Positions 35,532-47,200 of a stretch of 64,000 nucleotides of DNA are shown here, piece after piece. Location: assembly GCA_019828595.1 (NCBI GenBank), contig JAHQRK010000001.1:4774001-4838000 (forward strand). The letters run 5' to 3'. The notes beneath the pieces were generated by a model. That model was not told the DNA's origin and did no database searches. It saw nothing but the letters and a program-made list of their open reading frames with translations. A program made the translations under genes and the position numbers. The DNA is from Aphanomyces cochlioides (lineage: Eukaryota > Oomycota > Saprolegniomycetes > Saprolegniales > Verrucalvaceae). Position 1 is the stretch's first letter. Every line of letters starts with the position of its first letter.

Positions 35532-36672
35532 ATGGAAATGGGCGATAACAACGTTCCTGAACAGAGCAAGAAAGGCCAAGTTGACAAGCTACGCGCTTTA
35601 ATTGAAGAAGCTGCAGATCAACGAGATGAACTTCAGCAAACAAACGCATTGTACACTGTAAATAGTGGTGCTGTCTCATTTTTCCATTAGATTACAGCGC
35701 AAGATTGTCCCGCTCTTGCAGAAAAAGCAAGACTCGGGCCTTGAAAAGAAAGAAGATCGTCTCAGCATGGTTGAAAATGAGAAGCGGTATTTTGATTGTT
35801 TGAAGAGTGTGCACGAGGCACGGACACAACTCGTTACGGCGCAAACACAGTATGACAAAATTGCTATGGAGCTACAGGTGTCAACGAGTCATTTCAGCGC
35901 TGAATGAGACCATAACTTCATTTTACAGGCTAGACTGGATGAAAAAGAAACGAAGGCTAATGAAATTCAAGAATCATTTATGGAATTCAAACGCGAAGTC
36001 GCTCGAAGTGCCGAGAATACGAGAACTGGCAAGCCAATCCCAAAGCGAGTCATAACGCAATTTGAAGCAGCTGAATTGAAAAAAGACCAAGAGGTTGAAA
36101 AGGTACATTCAATGCTCTCGTCAAATGGAGTTTGACAAATGCTGTTTCATCAGGTTCGTTTGAAAAATATCAATCTCCGGACCCACTTGCGAAAGCTTGA
36201 ACAGCAACTTCATGCAAAAGAGCAACTCGCAGAAGGCCTGCACTTGATTGATTTTGAGCAACTAAAAATTGAGAATCAAACGCTCAACGAAAAAATCGAA
36301 GAACGTAATGAAGAACTTCACAAACTCCGCAAGAAGACAACAACTACTGTTCAAGTGCTGACCCATATCAAGGAGAAGCTACAATTCATTTTAGTGGAAA
36401 ATCAATGCCTGAAGAAAGATTTGGCTGAACTGGACCAGGAACTAACGAAAAATCGCGATGCATTGACCAAAAAGAAGAAGGAGCGCGACTCCATTCGAGC
36501 AAGCCAACAAAAAATGAAGCACAAGCAAGGGTTTGGTAACTCACTGCTTCTCATGCAAGATTATGAGAGGCGGAAGATTGACATCGAAGACTATCATGGA
36601 CGCCTTGCCCAGCTGAAGCAACGCTTGGCGTACCTTTCCAAGAAAGCACCTCAAATTAATAACGCATCCTGA
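35532..36672 (+). CDS. CCDC96/CCDC113-family axonemal coiled-coil protein
   Basis: ATG at 35532 (MEMGDNNVPEQSKKG), with introns at about 35659-35690, 35878-35928 and 36101-36154. The protein is almost all coiled coil. The C-terminal half carries the family signature GLHLIDFEQLKIENQTLNEK, with IEERNEELHKLRKK and VLTHIKEKLQFILVENQ. The pattern is closest to CCDC96/CFAP184, although the short length (about 340 residues) is more like CCDC113/CFAP263. These two proteins form a complex on the axoneme between the radial spokes and the nexin-dynein regulatory complex. This fits an organism with flagellated zoospores. Confidence 0.8.
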
Positions 36673-37151
36673 TAATATATTGAATTTGATGAGCATCTTG
36701 TGGGGTCAAGCGCAATATTTACGAAGCCAAGTACAAATAAGACAAGATTTCTCTTATTCACTGAGAAACACATGCAAAACGCTGTATACCCATCTATCTT
36801 GGCCCTTAAACTAGCTGGCCATCAAGTAGAATAAAATCATTGTTTGACGCAACAACTACTACGTTGTAACTCAACTTATTTACATACTCCATCACATGTA
36901 GGTTTGAATGCTAAATGATCAAGGCTAGCATTGGGTCGACGATGAAATTATTCAGCTTTGCCACATGAGGAGTGTCGACCGTCAATCATGTGTTTGCAAG
37001 TTAAAATCAATCGCTCAGAGAATGAGATTGTTCTTGCATCGAGTTGAAGAGTGCAGAAAAAAGATATTGACCTTGAAAATAGAATACTTGCAGTCGCCTT
37101 TTCAATGAGTTCGTCATTTAGCTCCTTTAACCTCAGTGAGAAAACCATGTA

Positions 37152-40102
37152 TTAAGCAAAATAACCATAAAGTGGACCAATAGTCTGGATATTCCTATGC
37201 ACGACATTTTGAAGGGGAATGAGATAGTTTTCCATGGCAATAGGCTCTTTAGTCGAGAATTTCTTATTTGGGGGGTGATCCGCCAAGTACATCCAAACAG
37301 AATGCAATAGGGTACGAACATCCAATGCAGTAACATGGGGAAAGAGAAGGGCACACAAGTTGAGAGGCTCGGGCAACCAACCAGACAATTCCAGAATTGT
37401 CATTACTTCTGTGCTCAATTGCAGTTGGTGGGATAGTTGATAATATGGAGGGAAGTGGAGATTTTTCTCTTGCTGAATTGTGTTTGGTTGGAATCGTTGG
37501 GCATGCCAGTGATTGATCAAGACAACCAAAATGGATTTGAGCAATGGTAAACATCGCACAGATACTGATGGCGAGCTTCTTAGCACTGCACTCTTGACTA
37601 GTGGGAGAAAGATGGGATATCGATAGAGCCACTGTTCAATTCGGAGGTCAATATCAAAATTGGATCGCTCTGGCAAAAGATCCTAGAGGAACATAATGTC
37701 AGTGGTTGGAGACGATAAATGATGTACCCGGTATTGATCATCTGACGGGACGAATACACTGACAGGAATTGTTCGCTCAAGTAAGATGTCCATTAGGACA
37801 TTGCTCGTTTCACTCGATTCGAAAGTGCCCAAACGCAATGATCGATATAGTAAATCTTCAGCATGCTGCGAACATTTAATTGCAGTTTCCATTTCAGAAA
37901 CTCTGACCGAGTACAACTTCGATTCAAATTGTGAAGGGGCTGGTAGCGCATGTGGGGGTTGGGTTGAGCGAATTAACTGTACTTGAGAGAACACATCTAG
38001 TTGGCTGCTCGATTCGACAGGTAATTTCTTTGTTGGAAAAGGGTCATATGGGAGCAAACAATTTGTGGCAGACAGCTTTCTAAAGACTTGTGTATTGGAG
38101 CTGCCTGCCTTGGTAGACTTTCCTCGAAAAAAATTCATTTCAAACGGGACATCGTGAGGGATTGTTGTTGGGCTAGATGCCGCCAAAATGCCATCCATAA
38201 ACAAACCCAAAAACGTTGATTCTACGGACACCGGGTTCGAGACGACACCTCCACCTTCTTGCATAATTTGATCGAAAATCTGTTTTACACACTCCAGTTG
38301 CTGCGACGTTTTTTCATTCTTGTCGGCTATTTTATTCAAGAGAGAGAAGAAAAGGGACGTAAGGTTGTGCAGACAAGTATATTGCCATGACGGATCTTCA
38401 AACAATGGGTATGGGATATCAATCAAAAGCTGTAGCGCTGATAAAGACACAGACTGATCAGACGAATCAGCGAAATTCAAAAGCATCGGCCATTGGCCAA
38501 CAGCGCAAGCCTTATTGACAGCCTCCAACGATTTCCAACATTCTGCCGCCGTATTACCGACGTCATGCTCTTGGGATAAATTTTGAACCACAATGCTCCG
38601 CAACAAACTCAGAGCTTTTTGTTTTTGGAGCGGAGTTGTATTTGGTACACGTAATTCACTCGCAAGATAATCGACACAAACTGCAGCCGACGGAACGGTA
38701 GACGTGAACGATGAGTGTGAAATGTTATCCTCGTCGTCAAGTATCATCAATGCTTGACAAGCCTAGACCACAATTACTTACGATATTTTCTTGGTACTTA
38801 CCATTTGCGTACGATCCGCATTGCTGGCGACGCTGGCTGCTATGGCATCCACAAATTGGCTCGCTACTTTGGAAGATGGATTCTTTTGCTGAATATAAGG
38901 CAGTGCAGGAAGAAGTCGATCGGAAAAGAACCCTGATTCATCATTTCGAATCCACTTGACAAGGCTCGATAAATACTTGGTGGTGCATTCGGCCACTTCA
39001 GGTACGTCCATGAGCAAGCTGTCCATCAGAGCAATTACGTGTATGGGCATTTCAATCATATCTTCCAACTGGTCTCGTAATAGTTTCGACAACTTGGTTT
39101 GAAAATCAGTATTGCTTTGGAGACCCAATATAATCAATGACGACACAAGCTCGCTTGAAAAGATATTCTGAAACTCTGCATCACATGCACGGACCACATG
39201 TGGAGAATAAGAGCAAATCTCAATCAAGGAGGCAATCGAATGAGGTGTCTTGGATGCAATAGTCTCATGTAAAAAAGCACGAATGGACGTTGCAATGTTG
39301 CTAGGATTCATGGCGGCCAAGTAAGTGTCTAAATTGGACAATAAAATGTCTTGAGGGTTGAGCTCTCCTAAATACATGATGTTAGATAAACTGAAACCTT
39401 TTTAATCCATGCAAACCTTCACATAAGAGTCGAAGGGAAAAGTCCGTCACGGCTTGAGGTGCCACTTTGCTTGTGAATGCAAGCAACCAAGCGGAATTGG
39501 GGCTCTCACGCGTTTTCAACCACTCGACCAGCACATGCATACTGCGCGGGAAACAATCGTCAATGCCAAGACTGCAGCAAGCAACATTTACACATCGCCG
39601 GACGACACCGAGTAGTACCATGTACACAGGGTGTTTTTCAGCGGTAGCGATTAATGCATTTACTTGCTTGCATGCCTCCATATTTTCGTTTGGATGCTTT
39701 GGGAGCAGTCCTGCGAGGGGCGCATGTTCGTATAGATCTTCAAAACACAACAAGGTAGCTTGAAGTACCTCAACCACAGTTTCGACCTGCAATGGTTCGT
39801 AATTCAGCGGTTGCTGGAGATACACGATGCATTTTGATATAGTTTCCAAGTCTAATGGGTAGGTCAGCAAAACATCCTGTATGACTTGCGAGAAACCTTG
39901 TGAGAGGAGAGGAGACGGGCTGTTCTCAAGTCGTGGCTGTTTTTTTGGGCGACTCTTCTTTGACTTGGTCTTCACATTAAAGTACTTCTAACCGTGGGAG
40001 CGGTCAATGAGAGATCATACAGATATGCTCTCTTACCTTTATAGCCAGCTGAAACTGCGTTCGTGCGTCATCTACCGTCGTGTCCGACGCAACGAATGTC
40101 AT
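37152..40102 (-). CDS. Large helical-repeat protein, possibly an Integrator-type subunit
   Basis: Exon 1 starts at ATG 40102 (MTFVASDTTVDDARTQFQLA) and joins across an intron (about 39990-40036) to KYFNVKTKSKKSRPKKQPR. Further exons join cleanly: about 39382-39990, 38793-39377, 37727-38763, and 37152-37681. The total is about 950 residues of amphipathic helices without recognisable catalytic motifs. The last exon has LLPERSNFDIDLRIEQWLY and WLPEPLNLCALLFPHVTA. These resemble, from memory only, C-terminal regions of Integrator subunits (snRNA 3'-end processing). An extra 3' exon at 36948-37148 (LKELNDELIEKATASILFS) is possible. The family assignment is weak; the gene structure is firmer. Confidence 0.55.
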
Positions 40103-40189
40103 CTTCCTCAAGATTGGGCTTTGAGCAAATCGGACTTTACGATAGTCAAACCCCCTCAACCCCCAAAAGAAGACCAAGCAAAAAAAGCT

Positions 40190-40216
40190 CCCTAACCCCT
40201 AAACCCCAAACCCCCA
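40190..40216 (+). repeat. Short telomere-like C-rich tract in a divergent promoter
   Basis: The run CCCTAACCCCTAAACCCC, followed by AAACCCCC, is a degenerate copy of the (TTTAGGG)n-type repeat. It lies between the minus-strand gene starting at 40102 and the plus-strand gene starting at 40428. A related C-rich stretch precedes it at 40150-40165. Confidence 0.5.
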
Positions 40217-40427
40217 AATGTTGGTGCAGCATCCTCCCAAGCACATTGGCACCAGCATACCGGTAAACGACGTCACTTGGTCACTGTCGCATTTGGTGTG
40301 ACGGCAATGTCAAGCTAACGTTCATGCAGCTCTGGGACTGTGTCCACCGGAAGACGCAGAAGTTCGAAGTCCGTTTCAACAAAACGTGAAACGGTCATAA
40401 CAAGATCCACTTTCGAAGAGTCATCCG

Positions 40428-41582
40428 ATGAAGCTGTCGACGGAGGAAGCGTTCAGGTTTGCCTAGCTTCTATGTGAAGCTCATGCTCTGATGTTTGTGG
40501 ATGATAGAACCCTCGGGTTAAGCCCAGAAGCGAGCCACGATCAAGTGCGTGTCGCATACAAACGTTTGGCCCTGAAGTATCATCCAGACAAGAATCCAAG
40601 TGATGATGCGACGGCAATGTTCCAAAAGATTAGTGCGGCATACAAACGAATTGTCGATCCAAGCTCCAATCAACTTGAAGAAGAGAATGGCGGTGATGAT
40701 GTTGCTGACTTTGATTTTGACGAGATGATGGCGCTGTTCGAAATGATGTGGCAGCTTCCTCGGCAATGCAAACACAGTTCCAAATCGAGAGGAGGAAAAT
40801 CCAAGGCCAAGAGCCGTCGAGGTGTCAACCGGAGCTTCTTCGAAAGCCAAATCGATCTTGAAGACATGCTATTTGGTGATTTTTTCGATATGTACACTTG
40901 CTTCTCGAGCGATGCTTACGGTTGTTTACGAAATTGCCTAGAGACGACGACTTCGATGACGCCTTTGATGCATTTCAAGCATGCAGTGACTCATTGGACG
41001 GTAGGCAAAGCGCTCAAACGAATTGTGTGACAATATTTTTCCAGAGGACAACGAAGAGGAGGATTGGAATGATTTCTTAAGCGAGCTTGGAAAAATGAAT
41101 CTCCAATCTAAAAGGTATTCCTCAAGTAATGGCATGAACGACAGCTCAAAATCTAAAGTAGTATGTTTTCATCGTCGAAAAAAACTACAAGACGTACTCA
41201 TTTACGTGGTTCGGCCAGTTAGTTGTCGATTCGTTTCATTTTGTAATTAGGTCGAAAAGGGCGCTATCCGTTGACGTCACGGCCTCGAAGACCAACGACA
41301 AGTCCAAATACCACGAAACTTGATTCCTCTCACGAGGAAACACTTAGCGAGACTACAGTCAGCCAAGCTATTAATGTGGGCTCCAAAGTCATTGTCTACG
41401 GAAAACTGAAGGGCGAAATTGCATTTATCGGCCCTGTGCACTATGCCAAAGGCGAATTTGTCGGTGTGATTTTAGACGAAGCCTGTGGAAAAAACAACGG
41501 CATGATAAAAGGCGAAAGATATTTTGATTGTCCGACGCAGCATGGATTAATGGTCCAAAGGCAAGATATCACGCTGCTCTAG
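40428..41582 (+). CDS. DnaJ-domain protein with C-terminal CAP-Gly domain (probable fusion)
   Basis: Exon 1 starts at ATG 40428 (MKLSTEEAFR) and splices at about 40457-40508 into a J domain (TLGLSPEASHDQVRVAYKRL, then the HPD motif in LKYHPDKNPSD). An acidic stretch follows. An intron at about 40892-40941 leads to DDDFDDAFDAFQACSDSLD, another at about 40999-41042 to EDNEEEDWNDFLSELGKMN. An intron at about 41125-41250 leads to a CAP-Gly domain (INVGSKVIVYGKLKGEIAFI, then AKGEFVGVILDE and GKNNGMIKGERYFDC). Each proposed junction is in frame. CAP-Gly domains bind the C-terminal EEY/F tails of tubulin, and J domains stimulate HSP70. If the joins are right, the protein would bring HSP70 to tubulin or microtubules. 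The alternative is two separate genes split near 41125-41250. Confidence 0.65.
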
Positions 41583-41654
41583 ATCACGCAACAGCATCAA
41601 TCCTGTTTGGACCGTAGACTCCCAAATAATCACAGCAAGAGTTCAACAAGTTTG

Positions 41655-42250
41655 TCAATGTAGAGCTCTTTGTTTCTCATAATTTTGATAAATATAGCGG
41701 ATTACCGCAATGGACAACGCCTGTGGCTCGTTGAATTCAGAAGTGCGGGAATCACCGCATTCGTAGCAATAAAGCATGCCTCCTAGTTGATTTCGGTCCC
41801 AATAAATTAGCAGACAACGAAATACTTTACATGGTGTGCCTTGCCAAAGATGAGTCCTTTCGGTATGCCCAGGCCTGTACTGCAAGATTCCAAGCCTTGA
41901 AACAGATTTTTATCTCAATGATATATCGCAATGTCAATGCCGACATTCCATTTCTGGCTAAGAAAGGGGTATCAACTTAATGCGTTATATGTATCAATGA
42001 CCTCAAGATCTCGCGGATTATGAGCACTCTGACTTGGATTGCTTGCTCTAGATTTGAATGCCATAAAACAACTGAAAATGCCTGGAAACATTCTGGCGTA
42101 CTCAACCACCAAAACCCACACGAATCAGTGGGACTAACAAGATCTATTCGCCGAGATATTGGCAGCTGACGACGACATTCGAGCCAATATAAGGAGATCC
42201 GTGGGCCCCATCGTTTCGCTTTGGTTTCGCTCATCTCAGTGAGTTGTGTC
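41655..42250 (-). pseudogene. Decayed EF-hand gene relic
   Basis: The translated piece NEPQALSIAVIRYIYQ parallels YEPSALSVVEIRNMYQ of the intact neighbour at 42405-43323. A preceding WDRNQLGG piece sits where the neighbour has a loop beginning FDRDHSG. Stops and shifts break it elsewhere. It is probably an old tandem duplicate. The alignment was done by eye over a short span. Confidence 0.4.
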
Positions 42251-42404
42251 ACAGGGAAATATTCGATGTGATTTTCAACGATGCCAACGAAAAAACAACG
42301 AAGATATCAATGGCGAGCGATATGTCAGCTTTGCTTTGCTACACGGCAATTGAGCAATCCACTGACGAATTAAGAATTAAGAAATAATCTCAACCCAATC
42401 TGAA

Positions 42405-43323
42405 TTATTCGATCCATAGATTGTTCGTATGACCATATAATCCCCTTAGAAGATGGACAAATTCTTCAAAATCAAGCTCTTTATTGCCGTCCCGGTCCTC
42501 CGCTTGATACATGTTGCGGATTTCCACCACAGAAAGCGCAGACGGTTCATAAATGTTGTCTTGCTTGCAGTGTAACGCTTCTAAAACTTCTTCAAAGCTC
42601 ACCGTGCCGCTATGATCTCGGTCGAACACATTAAAAATTTCACGCATGTCGGCCAATTGATCGGAACTTAACGCCACGTCGCCGGTCAAGACGGCTGGTG
42701 CTCGACCAAGCTTTTCAAGCGTAACCATGTCTCGAATTTCCGTGGGTGTCGCATACATAAAACACACTCGAAGCAATTCTTCCAGTGTGACTTCTCCGCT
42801 TCCGTCGGAGTCGATGCTTTGAAACATTGTAGACATATCTGTGTATCCCATTTTCTCGAAATAGCCACGGTATTCCATCAGTTCAGACTCGCACACGGTG
42901 CCAGAGTTGTCGGTGTCGAGTGACCAAAATAGTCGGATTATCACCATCACTTCCTTGATCGAATAGATGCCAAAGCGTTGGACGGAGTCGGTCGTTTTCG
43001 CGCCACTCATGATTTTAGTCGGCTGAGACGAGAGGAGCATTGATGTGTGGCGCAAGACGCTGCCAATGCGCGAGTTTCCATCGCGTTTCTTTTGAGCCAT
43101 ATACCGTTTTGTGCGCCGCTCCTTTTCTAACTTCTTCTGCGCCGCTAGTTGGCTTCGCGTCTTGGCGAATAGTGTCTGTCTCTCAATACTATCCAACACT
43201 CTGTCATGTCTAGGCCATTGTGAGACTACGAGACAAGCTCAATTGGATGATATACCTTTTCTGCGTGGCTAAGTATCGCTCTTTGAGACCCATTTGTTCT
43301 TGCAAACCTATTTTCTTCAGCAT
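42405..43323 (-). CDS. EF-hand calcium-binding protein
   Basis: Exon 1 starts at ATG 43323 (MLKKIGLQEQMGLKERYLAT) and joins across an intron at about 43204-43256 to RHDRVLDSIERQTLFAKTR. Basic N-terminal helices precede four EF-hand loops: DTDNSGTVCESE, DSDGSGEVTLEE, DRDHSGTVSFEE and DRDGNKELDFEE. All four have an acidic residue at positions 1, 3 and 12, so all probably bind calcium. Length is about 285 residues. It lies only 17 bp downstream of the stop codon of the WD40/EF-hand gene on the same strand, so promoter and 3' UTR must overlap. Its partner and role are unknown. Confidence 0.85.
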
Positions 43324-43340
43324 TATTTGACTCACATGGG

Positions 43341-46300
43341 TCACAAAGTACTCATTCGATCAATGTCAAGGAGATTCGATGTAGATTTAATCGATGTACT
43401 CGACGATATCGCTTTTGAAATGATTTCATTGATAGTTTTCATTTTGCCAGCTGTTGCAGCAGGACTCAATTGACAAGCACCTTCCACCAAGCTCATCGAT
43501 CCATCTTCGTGCATTTTAGTCGAGCCTAATGGATGCGACGGCGACGATTTGCCTTGCCAACAATCACGCTGCAAATTTGGCGTAGATTTGGCTTGCTTGG
43601 AAATGCATAAGGGCAGCTCCACTTTGGATGCAGGGGCTGTATTTGGCCTCAGTGCAAATACGGAATGATTCATCGTCAAGACGTCGCTGACACCTAATTT
43701 TTGGCGGAGAAATGGAGATGGATTGATGTCAGCGTCAGTGATTCTCTCACATTGAGCGATGGAAGCGGGTTTATTGTGCTCTTGCTGAAGAGTCTTGTAA
43801 TTTGGGTACATTTTGTCTGTTCTCGCCACCAAGTTTTCGTGATTTTGAAGAATGTCTAACCGAGCCCTCGATGAAGACAAGACGTTCACCTTTGTGTCTC
43901 GGTCCGTCTTGTTGATATTCCCAAAATCCAATCCATCGTTTCCACTGCCAGTTTCCGAGTCTGAACCAATTTGTAATGTGTTTTGGGTCGGTATAAGAGG
44001 TCCAACTTGAATTAGGCTCAATTGACTTGAAATCAAGTTAGCTTCATTAAATAGGACGTATGTACCGTCTGTGATCGTGCGCTGATCCAGCGCTCAGTCG
44101 TTTCCTTACTTTAGTGTACTTTTTCGAAAGACGTTCGTTTGTGCGTTTACCCTCTACAAATGTTTGTAATAGCGGATTGATCTTAAGTTTGTCTAATTTG
44201 GATTTTTCATTGCGGACATTCTCCCGTTCTGCAGAGGATAGCTCCAATTTTCGCATCACTTGTGCAATCATAGTTCGTCGTTCTCTTTCTCGATTTAAAT
44301 TTTCAGGAAGAAATGTCCATGGCTGCGCATTGACTGAAAATTCGTTCGTCGTCAAGTGACCCAAGCAGTTGCCTTGCCAATCCCAAATACAAATAACTCC
44401 ATCAAACGAACAAGACATCAAAATATTGGGTTTCTCATGGGATCTACGTACATAACGATGCTGAATAATTGTAGTCAATCCAAAAACGTACTGAATGCTA
44501 TGTATTGTGTCCAAGTGAGCTATCCACGAATGCAATTGAAGTGTATCGCTTAAGTCACTACAAGATATATATCACCCACATATCTTCACACAAGGAAGTA
44601 CGACTTGAGATTTTCTGCAGTAGTGTCGCCAATTCTTGCTGTTTTGCTCATTTGGTCAAGCTGTATTGCATTTTGGGGTATTATATTCGCCCTTGTAGGC
44701 TGTTTTGACAATTTCTTAATCTCTCTCCTCGCCATGTTCTTATCCATTTTTGGTATACTTGAATTCGATCGAAAGTCATCACCATATACCCTTACAAATT
44801 TACAACGGCAATGATACCCTCTTCGCTCGTGTTTGAGCTTGCCTTCAGGAATCGGCTATGTCCAAGATAAGCACGAAAATTTAAGCTATCCATGTGTACC
44901 CGAATATCGAAACTTTCGAGGATGGCACTGAGATTCCACAATGATATAACCCCATTTTCATCACCGGTCACGAGAATATGCTTGTTCATTTCACCGTCGA
45001 ATAGACATGCCATCGATGTGACGACCGAAATCTTTTCTACGTAGAGTGACACAAGAAGTCGTATGGCTTTCAAGTACCGCAGGATTTGCCTGAGCGAGAA
45101 TGGGATTTATTCACGAATGAATGCAAGAGGGATCCAGGAGCGTGTGAATCACATGGACTTATTACAAACAACATGATGGTACCGCTTGTGTCGGCTGCCA
45201 GCACAACTGGATACGGGTCTACAAACTCAACTAGATGGAATTTATTCGCTTGACCCAAACAAGTCGCCTGTAGTTGCAACGTCTCGTAATCCCATAGTCT
45301 GATACACGCATCATTCGAAACAGTTGCAACCAAAGAGGCATTGAAACTGAAAGCCGAGTTTTCAACTTGAATATTTGTCAGAGAACGAACGAAAACACAT
45401 TCTCCCACTGTACTGTCGTCGAAAATATGTATTCCTCCAGTACCAGAAGAATTGTTCTCGACATTCGTGGAAAGTTCTGTCAATGACTGGGACGTTGTAG
45501 CAATTATTAGCTTGTTCTTGGAATCGTAATGCAAGGCGCAAATTCGACCTAGGTGCTTATAAGCTTCTAACTACAGGTACATACTTTTTCTACCTATACA
45601 CCCCTTGGATTTTCGCACTTGAGCCAAGTTGGTGCTATTGTATACCTCGATTTCACCGTTTTCTGTCGCAGTGATCAGTTTTCTGCTGAGAGAATCTTGA
45701 CAACAGTTCAAAAATGTGCTCTGGGTTAATCCTGTCAGCTCCCAGTGATTGAAATTGAGCGGCAAATGGCTTACCAGTGAATTCCTCGATGAGAGCCCCA
45801 TTGCTTCCATCCCACATATTTACATACGTCTCGGTGACACCTAAAAATTGATTGCTTCCATGATGATAAAAGGCTTGAATTGGAATTTCATCGTGCTTCT
45901 GGATTTTTATACTCTCAAAAATATGCAAGGCACTCCCCCCTGCAACGATATCACGGCGAGGGAATAATGTGACGAAAGATCTTGGACGACAATGTGCAAT
46001 AGTTGAAAAGTTCTCCAATACTTGAGCGCTTGTCCCATTCAATCTATGAATGTTCCAAACTTTAAATACACCATGAAGATCTGCAGTCACTGCTCTCTCT
46101 GTGTGAAATCGAGCCAGTTGAATTCCAATCAGCGGCGCCCGATGGCCGCTCAAAGTCATGACAATTTGCTTCGAAGATATGTCCCAACCAAATGCATCAA
46201 ATTCAAAGCCAGCAGTCAATAGCATGTCGTTCATACTAGAAAACACCATTTGTCTCACACCATGGAAGTGACCGACGAGCTTTCCTCGAGGTCGGCAGTC

Positions 46301-47200
46301 CTGTATATCCCACAAGTAAATAAAATGCTTCAAGTCGCAAGTGACCACCACATCGTATTGTGGTATTGCCAATACGTCAAGTATGGTATCATGGTGGTCC
46401 ATGATAGTCTTGAATAAGGAAGCCCTCTCAGCGTTGACGCGCCAAACATACAATACATGATTGTTTCCCGACGTGAAGAGCAAATTGGCAGTCTCACACC
46501 ATCGTAGCATCGTTTGAGCAACTGGTGTTTGATTGTCCATACAATAGACATAATGGTCTGTGTCATAAAACGTCAGCATAAGGTTCGATGTGGCGACAAC
46601 AAGGTATTTGTGTTGCGCGATGAATTCAGCATCTTGCACGAGGAGATCGACGTCCGTCGCGCACATTTTCCTCTGAGGGTAATTTTCTTCGAGAATCAGC
46701 CCAGAAGGATTCGGGATCGATACTGTGGTGGCATATACCTCGTGGACAGTCTTGAAATCAGGCGTATAAACTTTGACACAGTTTGACTTAGTCTCGACCA
46801 CAATGGCTCGTTTGAGCTCTGGAAACCACTTTATCTTTTCAATCCCCACGCCTTGAGTTGTTCGATCAACGTACTCTTTGTTCTTCATGTATTGGTATTT
46901 GAGAGGAGCAACTTTTACTCGTGTCGCCACCATACCAGCATCCACACAATACGACGTGAACTCGCTGAATTCAAGGGTGCCGTCTCCATTGATGTCAATA
47001 TCGTTGAACAAATCAATCAGCCCACTTATGGCCTCTTCTTTCTCTTGAATTGACTGGGCAGGCGGTAGCGCTTTTAACATAATTTCGACAAAATCGTCGA
47101 GGGGCAGGCCTTCGGAGCCGAGGGCCTCTTCTCTTGTTTTAAATTCTTCAGATATGGCCCGAAATGCCTCTCTCCCCTTAAGTCGCATCATGAGATCCAT
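43341..47200 (-). CDS. EF-hand and WD40-repeat protein, WDR49/CFAP337-like
   Basis: The long first exon starts at ATG 47200 (MDLMMRLKGREAFRAISEEF). It has an EF-hand loop DINGDGTLEFSE near residue 85, then many WD40 repeats (LVGHFHGVRQMVFSSMND, LLTAGFEFDAFGWDISSKQ, TLSGHRAPLIGIQLA). Short introns (about 45730-45773, 45546-45600, 45051-45085, 44536-44790 and 44042-44081) lead to more repeats (SNDACIRLWDYETLQLQ, LVTGDENGVISLWNLS, LHSWIAHLDTIHSIQYV, SCSFDGVICIWDWQG). The C-terminal 230 residues are Ser-rich and without a known domain. The order EF-hand then two WD40 propellers is that of WDR49/WDR64-type proteins, which sit on ciliary axonemes. Confidence 0.8.
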
